NCBI GenBank assembly: GCA_023807065.1
Contig: JAJJLU010003559.1
Location: forward strand, 1 to 52,852
Reading direction: 5' to 3'
Source: Isotricha intestinalis
Taxonomy: Eukaryota > Ciliophora > Litostomatea > Vestibuliferida > Isotrichidae
DNA length: 52,852 bases
The notes under the pieces are model-generated. The model saw only the letters and a program-made list of their open reading frames with translations. It had not been told where the DNA came from and did no database searches. Positions 37,913 to 47,221 of the stretch are shown here, piece after piece (within the stretch, counting starts at the first letter, position 1; each line of letters starts with the position of its first letter). The position numbers were made by a program, and so were the translations under genes.

Positions 37913-39523
37913 ATGGGTAATCAAATTAAAAAATATAGTTCAATATCAAATGCGCATCAAAAAGGTTTTATCAGAATAAATTCAAATTTAGAATCTTCAC
38001 TTCAAGAAAATGAAATATATGGTTATCATTTATCTTCAGAACCAGAAGAAAGAGAATATTATTTAAAATGTCCTTTTTGTAATAGAATAATTTTTGATAA
38101 TGGAATAAATGAGTTTATTGAATGTGAAAATTGCAAAAAAATAATAGAAATTCCAGATAATAATTTTAATGAAATAAAAAAACAATTTTTATATTCAAAA
38201 TCAAACCAAAAAAAATGTTTAATTTATATAAACACAAAAAATTGTTTGAATACAATATATAGACTTCTTCCTTTTAAAAAAATAACAAAATTAAAAACTC
38301 CTTCTTTTAAAACAATAAATTTGATAGTAAACAAAGATAAAATTCCAAATATGAATAATTATAATGAAAATAATATTTTTATAGATTTAATAAATAATAT
38401 AATAATTCCATTTTTTCAATTTAAATCAAGATTACTTCATAAAGGAAAAATATTTTCAATTGGAGAATATGAATTTAAAGTAATTTCCACCACTCCAAAT
38501 TTAATTAGTGGAAAAATAACTAGTTTAACTTTAATAAGATGTCATGAATTTTATAGTAATATTATTCCTATTAAAGAAGTTAATATTATTACTTGTAAAA
38601 AATATGATAATTTAAATATTGAAGATATTAAAAATAAAATTTATAATACTCCTTATTTAAGTCAATTATGTATTTTAAATAATTATTTAACTAGAATTAA
38701 TTCTATTGATTTATTTATTAGAAAATGTAGTCCTAATTTTGGAATTATTAATAATGAAACTATATTAAATATTGAAAATAAAAATATTGAAGATTTAAAT
38801 TCTGTTTTTTTTGGTGTTGTTAAAAATGAAAATCCTTTTTTAAATGACAGAAAAAATCAAAATATTATTATTGAAAGATTTTATAAACCATATTTTTTAT
38901 CTGGTATAAAAAAATATATTGAAAGAGGTGATATAATAAAAATCGGAGAAATAAAATTATTCGTTTTAAAATGTAATCCTGAAAATGGTTTTATTAGTAA
39001 AAATACGAAATATATATTTAAATTCGGTAAAAGTGAAGAAGAATTAAAAGAAAGATTAAATAATGACATTGAATTTGAAAGACACAGAGTGATAAGAAAT
39101 AATAATTTTGATAATAATGAAATAAATACTTCTTTAAATAATAATAGAATTAGAATTAGATTTTCAAATAGAAATATTCAAGAAAGAATTAGATTATTAA
39201 ATGAATTATTTTTAACTAGTAATTTATTTTTATTTAATCAAAATGAATTTATTCAACAACAAAAAATAGAAAGTATAATAAGAGGATTACCTAAGTTTAA
39301 AATAGATAAAAAATATTTAAATAATTTAGAAAAATTTGGAGAAGAATATGCTAAAAAATGTGTTATTTGTATGGAAAATTATAAAGAAGATGATGAAGTT
39401 GAAACTTTACCTTGTTTTCACATTTTTCATAAAATTTGCATTGAAGAATGGTTTAATAATAATAATAATAATTGTCCTATTTGTAAAAATGAAATTACAA
39501 ATGAAGGTGATTTAATTAATTAA
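37913..39523 (+). CDS. RING-H2 E3 ligase with Cdc48-N-like repeats and N-terminal zinc ribbon
   Basis: The 536-residue protein starts MGNQIKKYSS (possible N-myristoylation). A Cys4 zinc ribbon follows (C53-x2-C56 and CENC at about 72-75). Two stretches then resemble the second subdomain of the Cdc48/p97 N-domain: PFFQFKSRLLHKGKIFSIG with EFKVISTTP (about 165-205), and PYFLSGIKKYIERGDIIKIG with FVLKCNPENGFI (about 325-365). A C-terminal RING-H2 (483 to about 526) has CVIC, then CFHIFH, KIC and CPIC, with all eight zinc ligands. Known: RING-H2 domains recruit E2 enzymes for ubiquitination, and a Trp precedes the last Cys pair as usual. A short Asn run lies inside the last RING loop. Inferred: a membrane-associated E3. 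Its substrate is unknown. Confidence 0.85.
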   Translation: MGNQIKKYSSISNAHQKGFIRINSNLESSLQENEIYGYHLSSEPEEREYYLKCPFCNRIIFDNGINEFIECENCKKIIEIPDNNFNEIKKQFLYSKSNQKKCLIYINTKNCLNTIYRLLPFKKITKLKTPSFKTINLIVNKDKIPNMNNYNENNIFIDLINNIIIPFFQFKSRLLHKGKIFSIGEYEFKVISTTPNLISGKITSLTLIRCHEFYSNIIPIKEVNIITCKKYDNLNIEDIKNKIYNTPYLSQLCILNNYLTRINSIDLFIRKCSPNFGIINNETILNIENKNIEDLNSVFFGVVKNENPFLNDRKNQNIIIERFYKPYFLSGIKKYIERGDIIKIGEIKLFVLKCNPENGFISKNTKYIFKFGKSEEELKERLNNDIEFERHRVIRNNNFDNNEINTSLNNNRIRIRFSNRNIQERIRLLNELFLTSNLFLFNQNEFIQQQKIESIIRGLPKFKIDKKYLNNLEKFGEEYAKKCVICMENYKEDDEVETLPCFHIFHKICIEEWFNNNNNNCPICKNEITNEGDLIN

Positions 39524-39636
39524 TATTTTTTATTCTTATTTTAAATTATTATTTATTATTAGTTAGCAATTGATATTTTATTTAGTTGTTTCTTTTTTTA
39601 TTTTTTTTTAATTTAATATATTTTATTTAAACAATT

Positions 39637-41493
39637 TTAAATTTGAACATCTACTTCAATTTTATCGGAATTTTGATTATCAATAATTTTATCTTGTTTA
39701 ATATCACTTATTAATTTAAGAATACTTAATCTATATCTTACAATTTTTGAAGTAAACCAACTATAACTATTATCAAACACTAATTTATAAATTCCAGCTT
39801 CTTTACAAAATAAAATAATTTTAAGTGGAATTTCAGAACAATCAAATCTTTCAAGTTTATATATTTCAACAAAATAATCATTTAAATTATAATTATCATT
39901 ATCATTATTATTATTATTATTTTTAATATAAGGATAATATTTAAATAATTTAACATTAATATCATATTCATTTGTTGCTATTCCTATATAAATTAAAGAA
40001 TTATTATTTTCAATTTCTATAAATTTAGAAAATTCATCTCCAGCTTCAATTGAACATAAATTTGGATATCCAATTCTTAAATTAAAATCAGAGAAATTTA
40101 AATTTTCATATTCAACTGAAATTTGGTCGAATTTAATATTTTCTTCTAATTCTATATTTTTAGAATAATTTTTTTCTTCTATTATTTCATTTAATTTCTT
40201 TTTTAATTCTTCTTCTCCATTATTTAATAAATAATTCAGAAATTGACGACATTCAATTGTATTTAATCTATCTTCTTTTTTTTCATAAATTGATAAATTT
40301 ATTAAATTTTGAATTATTAAATCTTCAATATTTTTTCTATATTGTGGAAAAATAAAATATATTTTTTTTAAAAGTAAATAACATACATATTGTAAATCAA
40401 AAAATTCATTATATATTATTAATGAATTTAATATTATTAAACATATTGAAATTATATTTTCAGATTGAATTAAAATTTCTTTTTGATTTGTTAATTCAAA
40501 AAGAGAATTATTTAAAAAATTTAAGTCGTTCATTGAATAATTACTTTCGCTTTTTTCTAAATGAATATTATTTATTTCTTTTTCATTTTCAATAGTATTA
40601 TCATATAAAAAAATACTTTTTGAATTCATATTATTCATATTATTTTCTTCTTCAATTTTAACTTTAAATTTAATACTATATAACATACTTGTAATAAAAT
40701 TTCCTAATTTAAAATATGCTTTTCTATAATTTTTATTTGGATTATTAAAGAAACTTTTAATTATTTGAGTTGAATATTGTAATAATAAATCAAATTGTTC
40801 TTCAATTGAAAAAGTATTATTAAAATAATCAATTAATATATTTATTCCTTCAATTTTATTTTCTAAATTATCACTTTGACAATTATTTATTATATTATCT
40901 TTTCCATCTTTAAAATTTTTATATGAATCACTTGAAAATCTTAAAGGAAAATTATTCAATAATTCTTTTAAAGTTTCTTTTTGTTCTTCATCTAAATTTA
41001 ATTTTGTATTTTGTAATAAAAAATTTAAAAATGTTGAACATTTTTTTTCTAAAGATAAACTTATATTTGTACTTTGAATTACATCTAAATTATTTAATAT
41101 TTGGTTTGAAAATTGAATTATTAAATTTACATCATTACTTAAAATTTCAAAATTTGAAGTTTCTAATAAATCATTAAATATTTTTCCTATTAATATATTT
41201 ACATTAAAAAATTTTCTTTCATCTAATCTATTTAATTTATCTAATAAATTTCTGTTTAATATAAATTTTTTTCCATTTGAATTTAAAATATCTTTAATAA
41301 AAAATTTGATTTCATCATATGCTATTGTTAATTTTTTTATACAATCAAATGAATTTTCTTGTTTAAATGCTTCTATAATTGCTCTTTCAAAAGTTGATTT
41401 TTCTTCTGTTGAATTTACATTTAAAGATATATTTTCTTGGTTTATCTTATTTTTATCTATACTTGGGTCTATTTTTTTTATTGTTTCTTCCAT
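39637..41493 (-). CDS. GOLD-domain protein with long helical N-terminal region
   Basis: The 618-residue product is mostly helical for 470 residues, consistent with a HEAT/VHS-like solenoid. It ends with a beta-rich domain (about 475-605) that fits a GOLD domain: SIEAGDEFSKFIEIEN, then YIGIATNEYDINVKLF, a short insert with Asn/Asp codon runs, and GIYKLVFDNSYSWFTSK followed by VRYRLSIL. The phrase LVFDNSYSW-x-SK-x-VRYRL is characteristic of GOLD domains in SEC14-like and related proteins. Known: GOLD domains mediate protein contacts in Golgi and vesicle traffic. No CRAL-TRIO lipid-binding domain and no TM helix are present. The combination with an N-terminal solenoid is not one I recognise. Confidence 0.75.
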   Translation of the reverse strand: MEETIKKIDPSIDKNKINQENISLNVNSTEEKSTFERAIIEAFKQENSFDCIKKLTIAYDEIKFFIKDILNSNGKKFILNRNLLDKLNRLDERKFFNVNILIGKIFNDLLETSNFEILSNDVNLIIQFSNQILNNLDVIQSTNISLSLEKKCSTFLNFLLQNTKLNLDEEQKETLKELLNNFPLRFSSDSYKNFKDGKDNIINNCQSDNLENKIEGINILIDYFNNTFSIEEQFDLLLQYSTQIIKSFFNNPNKNYRKAYFKLGNFITSMLYSIKFKVKIEEENNMNNMNSKSIFLYDNTIENEKEINNIHLEKSESNYSMNDLNFLNNSLFELTNQKEILIQSENIISICLIILNSLIIYNEFFDLQYVCYLLLKKIYFIFPQYRKNIEDLIIQNLINLSIYEKKEDRLNTIECRQFLNYLLNNGEEELKKKLNEIIEEKNYSKNIELEENIKFDQISVEYENLNFSDFNLRIGYPNLCSIEAGDEFSKFIEIENNNSLIYIGIATNEYDINVKLFKYYPYIKNNNNNNDNDNYNLNDYFVEIYKLERFDCSEIPLKIILFCKEAGIYKLVFDNSYSWFTSKIVRYRLSILKLISDIKQDKIIDNQNSDKIEVDVQI

Positions 41494-41644
41494 TCTTTTT
41501 TTAAATAAAATAATTTATTTATTGAAAATTGTAAAAAAAATATGTTGTATCAATTAAACATTTAAAATTATATATTTATTTTCAATAATTGATTTAATCT
41601 ATTGATATTCTTTAAAATTTAAATATAATATTATTAATAATTAA

Positions 41645-44029
41645 ATGAATGAAAACAATTTCCTTCTTTATAACGAAATAACAAGCAAAATAGATTATTA
41701 TAATAATGATTTAGAATATCATTTTAAACAATTTGTAGAAAAACTTCAAAAAGGATTTATAAATTATTCTAATAATAAATTAGAAGATAAAATATTAAAA
41801 TTATTAAATCCAAATGATATAAATTTTTTTCAATCAATAAAAAATTTAATAATAAATATAAAGAAATATTTTAAAGAAGAAAACCAATATTTTGATTATT
41901 TAAATTTTGATGAATCAAATATTTTAATTTTAGATTATTCAATGATAATAAATTTAACAAATATAATAATAAATATAATTGAAAAAATAAAAGAACCAGA
42001 AAAATTTTTGTACAAAGAAACTTTAAACAATATTAATTTGAATTTTAAAATAAATGATTTTTTAGCAAAAAATATAATAGATAGTTTTACATGTGTAAAA
42101 ATAATAAAAATAAGATTTAATAAAATTAAAAACAAAGAAAAAATAAATTTAGATGTTGTTACTTTTTTTTCTTATTTTTTTAAAGTATTTTTTCCTTGTT
42201 GTATTGAAATAGATATTGATTTTAATATAATCCCAATAAATGAAGAATTTCAAAAGAAAAATTATTATGAAATAAATGAAAGAAATATAATATCATATTG
42301 TTCATATTATGAAAAAATTTTTCTATCAAATTTAATTTTAGCAAAAGCAGTATATTCATCTTTAGATATAATTAATTTATCAATTAAAATCTATGATTCA
42401 TATCAAATTGAATCACATTATATTTTATCTAAATTATTGTCTAATAATAATAATAATAATGAATTTAAATTTGAAAAAAATTCTAATTTAAGTACTATGA
42501 GTTCTTCTACTGAATATCAAAGATATAATTCTGCTAATTCTCCTAAAAAAAATAATAAAGTTATTAATCCTTTTATCAGTGCTAATGTCAATACAATTAT
42601 TTATTCTAGTGAACTGAATAATAAATTGATTAAATTTGATTTATTTATTTATAATTTTATGAAAAAATATTTAGATATTAAAATTGAATTTAATTCTTTT
42701 GATCCTTTATTATTTCATTATATTAATCAAATTTTAATTAAAAATGAAAATCTAGATTATCTAGAATTAAAATTTTTTCCAGATGAGAATATTTCATTGA
42801 GAAAAATTTTATTGAATTCCGAAAAATATAATTTATATTCTAAAAAAGAAATAAATAATAATAATAATAATGATATAAGTAAAAATAATCAAATTTGTGA
42901 AACACGATTAAGTACATTTCTTATGAATGAAAAATATAATAATAAGAATTCTTTATATTATGAACATTTAAATAAAGATAAAGTTAATAAAGAAGAAATT
43001 TTTATATTAAAAGATGAACAAATATTAAATGAATTATTCAATGATTTTAATAAAAATTTATTTGAATTATCAATAATATTAAATCATAAAATGGGAGATT
43101 TTTGTAAATTATCAATTAATTTATCAAATTATATTTATTCAAATAGAAATATTGAAAATTTTGATAATTATAATTCTTCTATTACTTGTTTTATTATTAA
43201 TTTATTTTCTAGTATTCAAAATCTAGGTTTTAAATTGGATTATTTAGAAATTATCTTTAATGATGATAATCAATGTAAAAAAAATTTATTTGATAAGATT
43301 AAATTAAAGAAAAAAATATTTATTGATGGTTTTAAATTTAATAAATTAAAAATTTCAGAACTTTTATTTGATTTTAGATTTGTTTCTTCTTATATTAAAT
43401 TTGAAAATTTTCCTCCTAATTTATCTTATTTAAAGTTAAAAAAATTAAATTTTAATGATTTTGAATTATTTTTATTAAATTATAAATCAGAAAATAATTC
43501 TTTTAAGAAATTAGAAACTTTAAATATTTCTTTTGATTATGATTTTGATTTTAAAATTGAATTAATTGAAGATTTTATTTTTAATTTTAAATCACAATTA
43601 AAAAAAGTTGTTTTGGAATTTCCAATAAATTTAGACTTTAAATTATTAATTAAATTAATTGAAAAATATAAAAAATCTAAATCAAATAATACTTTATTAA
43701 AACTAAAAATATATTTTGAAGAAATTTCAAATCAAAATTATATTCCAATCATGAAAAATAATAATTGTAATATTTTTGAAGATAAATTAATCAAAAATAA
43801 TATTATTAAAAGTATTTCTTTTCCAGATTATAACAATTTAATTTTAAATATTCCTTATTATAAATATGAGGATAAGTTAAAATTAATTCCAATAATTCAT
43901 TGTTTTGAAAAAATTTGGTTAAAAAATAATGAAGGAAAAAAATTTAAAAATTCAGAAAAAATTTTTAAAAATGTTTTTGATAAAATTAATAAATTAAATG
44001 AGAAAAATATGGAAATAGAAATTATTTAA
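41645..44029 (+). CDS. Large protein with irregular leucine-rich repeats, unknown
   Basis: The 794-residue product has a helical N-terminal part (1-130). Irregular repeats follow, alternating beta-type strands such as LDYLELKFF, LSYLKLKKLNF, LETLNISFDY and KKVVLEFP, spaced about 25-35 residues apart, which suggests a degenerate LRR solenoid over roughly 330-720. Low-complexity Asn/Ser insertions occur near 268-310 and 405-420. There is no signal peptide, TM helix or catalytic motif. Such long, divergent LRR-like proteins are common in ciliates and are thought to be scaffolds; the role is unknown. It is divergent from the GOLD-domain gene over 151 bp and followed closely (77 bp) by a small coiled-coil gene on the same strand. 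Confidence 0.7.
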   Translation: MNENNFLLYNEITSKIDYYNNDLEYHFKQFVEKLQKGFINYSNNKLEDKILKLLNPNDINFFQSIKNLIINIKKYFKEENQYFDYLNFDESNILILDYSMIINLTNIIINIIEKIKEPEKFLYKETLNNINLNFKINDFLAKNIIDSFTCVKIIKIRFNKIKNKEKINLDVVTFFSYFFKVFFPCCIEIDIDFNIIPINEEFQKKNYYEINERNIISYCSYYEKIFLSNLILAKAVYSSLDIINLSIKIYDSYQIESHYILSKLLSNNNNNNEFKFEKNSNLSTMSSSTEYQRYNSANSPKKNNKVINPFISANVNTIIYSSELNNKLIKFDLFIYNFMKKYLDIKIEFNSFDPLLFHYINQILIKNENLDYLELKFFPDENISLRKILLNSEKYNLYSKKEINNNNNNDISKNNQICETRLSTFLMNEKYNNKNSLYYEHLNKDKVNKEEIFILKDEQILNELFNDFNKNLFELSIILNHKMGDFCKLSINLSNYIYSNRNIENFDNYNSSITCFIINLFSSIQNLGFKLDYLEIIFNDDNQCKKNLFDKIKLKKKIFIDGFKFNKLKISELLFDFRFVSSYIKFENFPPNLSYLKLKKLNFNDFELFLLNYKSENNSFKKLETLNISFDYDFDFKIELIEDFIFNFKSQLKKVVLEFPINLDFKLLIKLIEKYKKSKSNNTLLKLKIYFEEISNQNYIPIMKNNNCNIFEDKLIKNNIIKSISFPDYNNLILNIPYYKYEDKLKLIPIIHCFEKIWLKNNEGKKFKNSEKIFKNVFDKINKLNEKNMEIEII

Positions 44030-44106
44030 ATCTTTTTACATATTATAATTAAATACATAATTAATATATCTATTTTTTATTCAAATAATTTAAATTTAAT
44101 TTATAA

Positions 44107-44508
44107 ATGAATAATTTAGAAATTTTTGATTCAGAAATGAAAGAACAAAACAAAGAAAATGAATCTTCTCTTTTATTAAATAATATAGAAATAATTGATT
44201 TATTAAATAATATGATAAATTTAAAAAAAGAAAATAAAAATTTAAAGAAAAGAATTAACTTTTTAGAAAATTTACTTAAAAATTCCTTAAGTAAAAAATC
44301 ACTTGAAGATTATATTACAAATGATTTATTAAATGAATGTAATGAAAAAGAAAAAATATTATTTAATTTAATTCCAGATAAAAATTTAGAAGTTTTATAT
44401 CAAGTAGGAGAATTAACTTTTAAAAGAAGAAAACATTATAAGAAAAATAATAATAACCAAGAAAAAAAAAATCAAACTAAAAAAAGAAAGAAAAAAAACA
44501 ATGAATAA
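44107..44508 (+). CDS. Small coiled-coil protein with basic C-terminal tail
   Basis: The 133-residue product has a Leu/Lys/Asn coiled coil at about 30-70 (KKENKNLKKRINFLENLL), a short structured segment, and a C-terminus of almost pure Lys/Asn/Arg (about 108-133), which would serve as a nuclear localisation or nucleic-acid-binding tail. The leucine spacing in the coiled coil is loosely bZIP-like, but no canonical basic region precedes it. The family is not recognised. It is convergent with the FKBP-TPR gene, leaving only 42 bp between stop codons. Confidence 0.65.
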   Translation: MNNLEIFDSEMKEQNKENESSLLLNNIEIIDLLNNMINLKKENKNLKKRINFLENLLKNSLSKKSLEDYITNDLLNECNEKEKILFNLIPDKNLEVLYQVGELTFKRRKHYKKNNNNQEKKNQTKKRKKKNNE

Positions 44509-44550
44509 AAAAAAATGTGAAAAATGTTAAATAAAGAATTTTAATTTAAT

Positions 44551-46506
44551 TTAGTCAGAATATTTAAACATTTTTTTAAACATTTTTTTTTCTTTATCTA
44601 AATCCATATTATTCTCTTTTTCAGCTTGATTTAACAATTGAATAATTTCATTATTATTAGGTTGAATATCATTTAATTTTTTTAAAGCATCTACACTTTC
44701 TTTATAAAATTTAAGCATTAAAGAACTTTTACCGAATAAAAAAAGTGCTTTTGGATTTTTATCATCAAAATTTTGAATTACTTTTTTAGAAATTTCATAA
44801 CAAGTAAAAATTTTTCCTAATTTAAATTTACATAAAGCATAATTATTATGAACTCCAATTCTCATTTTCATTAAATTATCATATAATTCTTTATTATTTT
44901 CTAATAAATTTTTTTGAGTATTTTCTGCGTTACTTCCAAAAACATCTCCTTCATTAAATCTATAATTTAAATTATGATAAATTTTCATTGCTCTATAAAT
45001 ATCATTTTTTTTAAAACATTCATCTGCTATTTTTTTATATTTTTCTAATTGATTATATTTTTCTTCAAAAGAATAATTTGAGAAACTTTGTAATTTTTGA
45101 AATTCATATAAATGAATATAAATTTCTATTAATTTTCCTTCTTTATTAAATTCACCTATGTTATATAATTTAATATCATTTATATTGAAATAATCTATAT
45201 ATGATGTTTTTATATATATTATTTCATTTCTTTTCATATGAACTAAAACTTTTCTTAATAAATTTGGTATTGTATACATTTTTAAATCTATATCTAATAA
45301 ATTTGGTAAATTTAATTCTTCATATATTTTTTTATATGTTTCATAATCTATTTCATCATCAATATTTTTTATATTATATTTTATATTTATATTATCTCTC
45401 CATTCTTTTACTTCCTCAGTATATTTATTTTCACTAATATATTCATTTATATTTTCCTTTTCAAATGAGTTAAATTTAATTTCATTATCAATTTTAATTT
45501 GCAATTTTAATTTAACTAACATTTCTCTATCTGGATTTTCACTTCCAAAGCCATAATATAATATTTTAGTCTTTGAATATTTATCTTTACTTATATTATA
45601 TACAAAATTATAATGATCAATATCTATTATTTCTACATAAAAATATAATGGTTGTTCATTATCTATTTTATAAAATTCCATAAATTTTTTATTTCTATCT
45701 TGCATATATGATTGTTGTACTGTTATTAATGAAATTTCTCCTTTTCTTGTATTTTGAATTAATCTTTTTTCTATTTCAAATAAATTTTTTTCTTCATTTT
45801 CAATCTCAATTTTTACTTTTTCTTTATTATATATTTCTTTTTCTTTATATATAAATTTTAAAGAAAAAATTACTTCATCTCCAATTTTAGGATAATTAAA
45901 TTTTATTTCTGATGCTCTTCTTAAAATTTTTGCTTGAATTTCTCCTTTATCCATTAAATTTTTAACTGTGAAAAAATTAACTAATTTAACTTTAAAAGAT
46001 ATTTTTTCATTATTATATTGATTAATGAAGTTTTTATCTAAAAATTCTTTTGGAACTTTACCTTCGAAAAATTTATTTTTTTTAGAATCAATATCAAAGA
46101 ATTTAAAAATATATTTAAATTTGATTTTAATTAAGCAAACTTCATCAATTCTTAAATCAGTAAGAGCAAAAGAAAAAGATCTTGGTAAATGTTCATCTTT
46201 TAAATTTATTTCATCTTTTCCATTTAAATTACATAAAATAGGAACTTTAATTTCTTTTGAATTATCATTAATATCATTATAAAAGCAATATGATTCAATT
46301 ATACAATTATCATATTCTGTTGGTTTATATAATGAAGTACCAACTTTTTCTATTATTTTTATAATATTGTCTTCTTTTATTTTTATTACATCTCCTTCCT
46401 TTTCTGTTATTGGAATTGGAGGTTCATCTTCTTCATCATTAATATCTCTTTTATCTTCATCTGTTGTACAATATGAATCATCGCTTGCTTCATGTATATG
46501 TTCCAT
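44551..46506 (-). CDS. FKBP-type immunophilin-like protein with C-terminal TPRs
   Basis: The 651-residue protein opens with an acidic segment (Asp/Glu, 1-40). Three successive FKBP-like beta domains follow over about 40-470: each ends with a phrase like RIDEVCLIKIKFKYIFKF, RKGEISLITVQQSYM or KRNEIIYIKTSYIDYF, the strand that in FKBPs reads KGE-x-A-x-hydrophobic. Then come TPRs at about 480-640 (YKKIADECFKKNDIYRAMKIY and VHNNYALCKFKLGK, then NPKALFLFGKSSLMLKFY) and a Lys/Met tail ending KMFKKMFKYSD. The plan is that of plant ROF1 and animal FKBP51/52, Hsp90 co-chaperones. The active-site aromatic residues of FKBPs are poorly kept, so proline isomerase activity is doubtful while the Hsp90-binding TPR looks conserved. 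Confidence 0.82.
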   Translation of the reverse strand: MEHIHEASDDSYCTTDEDKRDINDEEDEPPIPITEKEGDVIKIKEDNIIKIIEKVGTSLYKPTEYDNCIIESYCFYNDINDNSKEIKVPILCNLNGKDEINLKDEHLPRSFSFALTDLRIDEVCLIKIKFKYIFKFFDIDSKKNKFFEGKVPKEFLDKNFINQYNNEKISFKVKLVNFFTVKNLMDKGEIQAKILRRASEIKFNYPKIGDEVIFSLKFIYKEKEIYNKEKVKIEIENEEKNLFEIEKRLIQNTRKGEISLITVQQSYMQDRNKKFMEFYKIDNEQPLYFYVEIIDIDHYNFVYNISKDKYSKTKILYYGFGSENPDREMLVKLKLQIKIDNEIKFNSFEKENINEYISENKYTEEVKEWRDNINIKYNIKNIDDEIDYETYKKIYEELNLPNLLDIDLKMYTIPNLLRKVLVHMKRNEIIYIKTSYIDYFNINDIKLYNIGEFNKEGKLIEIYIHLYEFQKLQSFSNYSFEEKYNQLEKYKKIADECFKKNDIYRAMKIYHNLNYRFNEGDVFGSNAENTQKNLLENNKELYDNLMKMRIGVHNNYALCKFKLGKIFTCYEISKKVIQNFDDKNPKALFLFGKSSLMLKFYKESVDALKKLNDIQPNNNEIIQLLNQAEKENNMDLDKEKKMFKKMFKYSD

Positions 46507-46570
46507 ATTTTTATAATGTTATATTTTTTTTTTGAATTATTTTTTTCATTTTTTTAAAAAAATTAATTTT

Positions 46571-47221
46571 TTATAAGTTTATTAAATAATGTATTTGAGA
46601 TAATATATTTCTATTTATATTATCTATGTTTATTATAAATTTATTATTTTCTTCTATTATTATTCCTGGATAATTATGCTTTATACATTTGATTATTGAA
46701 CTTAATATTTTTGTTTTATTTTCCATTAATAAAGTATTTAAAGTATCTCTTAATTCAAATTTTTCACAAATTGAAAGATTATTTTCGTCTTCATTTAAAT
46801 TAATATTATTATCATTTTCTGAATTTTTATAAGTTAAACTAAAATGAAAAATTCTTTCAAAGTTTTTCCTAAATAATTTTTCACAATGATTTGCCATTTT
46901 TGTATATTCACTTTGAGGATGATTATAAGTTTTACAATCATCCCAAATTAATTGAATTTCATTTAAACATTCCTGAATTGAATTATATTTATTTTCTATT
47001 AATTTATTCTTCACTGTTTCTAAGTCACTTGGATATTTTATTATTTCAGGATAATCTAATATGTTATATTCTTTGTAATTTACTGGATGAGAAAATTCTG
47101 TAGATTTTGAATCTTTTAATATTATATTTAATATTTTTAACAAATTTTTTTTCGTTTCTTCATCGATTTTTTTCAATCCAAATTCTTTTCTTCCTTCAAT
47201 TGATTCTCCTAATGAAAGCAT
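46571..47221 (-). CDS. Small BET-like protein: one bromodomain plus NET-like region
   Basis: The 216-residue product has a bromodomain at about 20-125: FSHPVNYKEYNILDYPEIIK corresponds to the ZA loop, YPSDLETVKNKL stands where BET proteins have RPMDLSTVKKRL, and WDDCKTYNHPQSEYTKMA carries the acetyl-lysine-anchoring Asn100 (YN). After an acidic linker (about 130-148), residues 150-214 (CEKFELRDTLNTLL to YPGIIIEENNKFIINIDNI to ILSQIHYLI) follow the NET-domain pattern. Known: BET proteins read acetylated histones and recruit transcription or elongation factors. This version has one bromodomain instead of the animal two, as in plant GTE proteins, and is short. It should be nuclear. Confidence 0.85.
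   Translation of the reverse strand: MLSLGESIEGRKEFGLKKIDEETKKNLLKILNIILKDSKSTEFSHPVNYKEYNILDYPEIIKYPSDLETVKNKLIENKYNSIQECLNEIQLIWDDCKTYNHPQSEYTKMANHCEKLFRKNFERIFHFSLTYKNSENDNNINLNEDENNLSICEKFELRDTLNTLLMENKTKILSSIIKCIKHNYPGIIIEENNKFIINIDNINRNILSQIHYLINL

Noticed and set aside
42420..42560. Asn/Ser low-complexity run in the LRR-like protein as a possible intron
   Set aside because: The frame stays open, no GT-AG pair with the composition of the intron at 51108-51160 is present, and such Asn/Ser runs occur in many proteins here.
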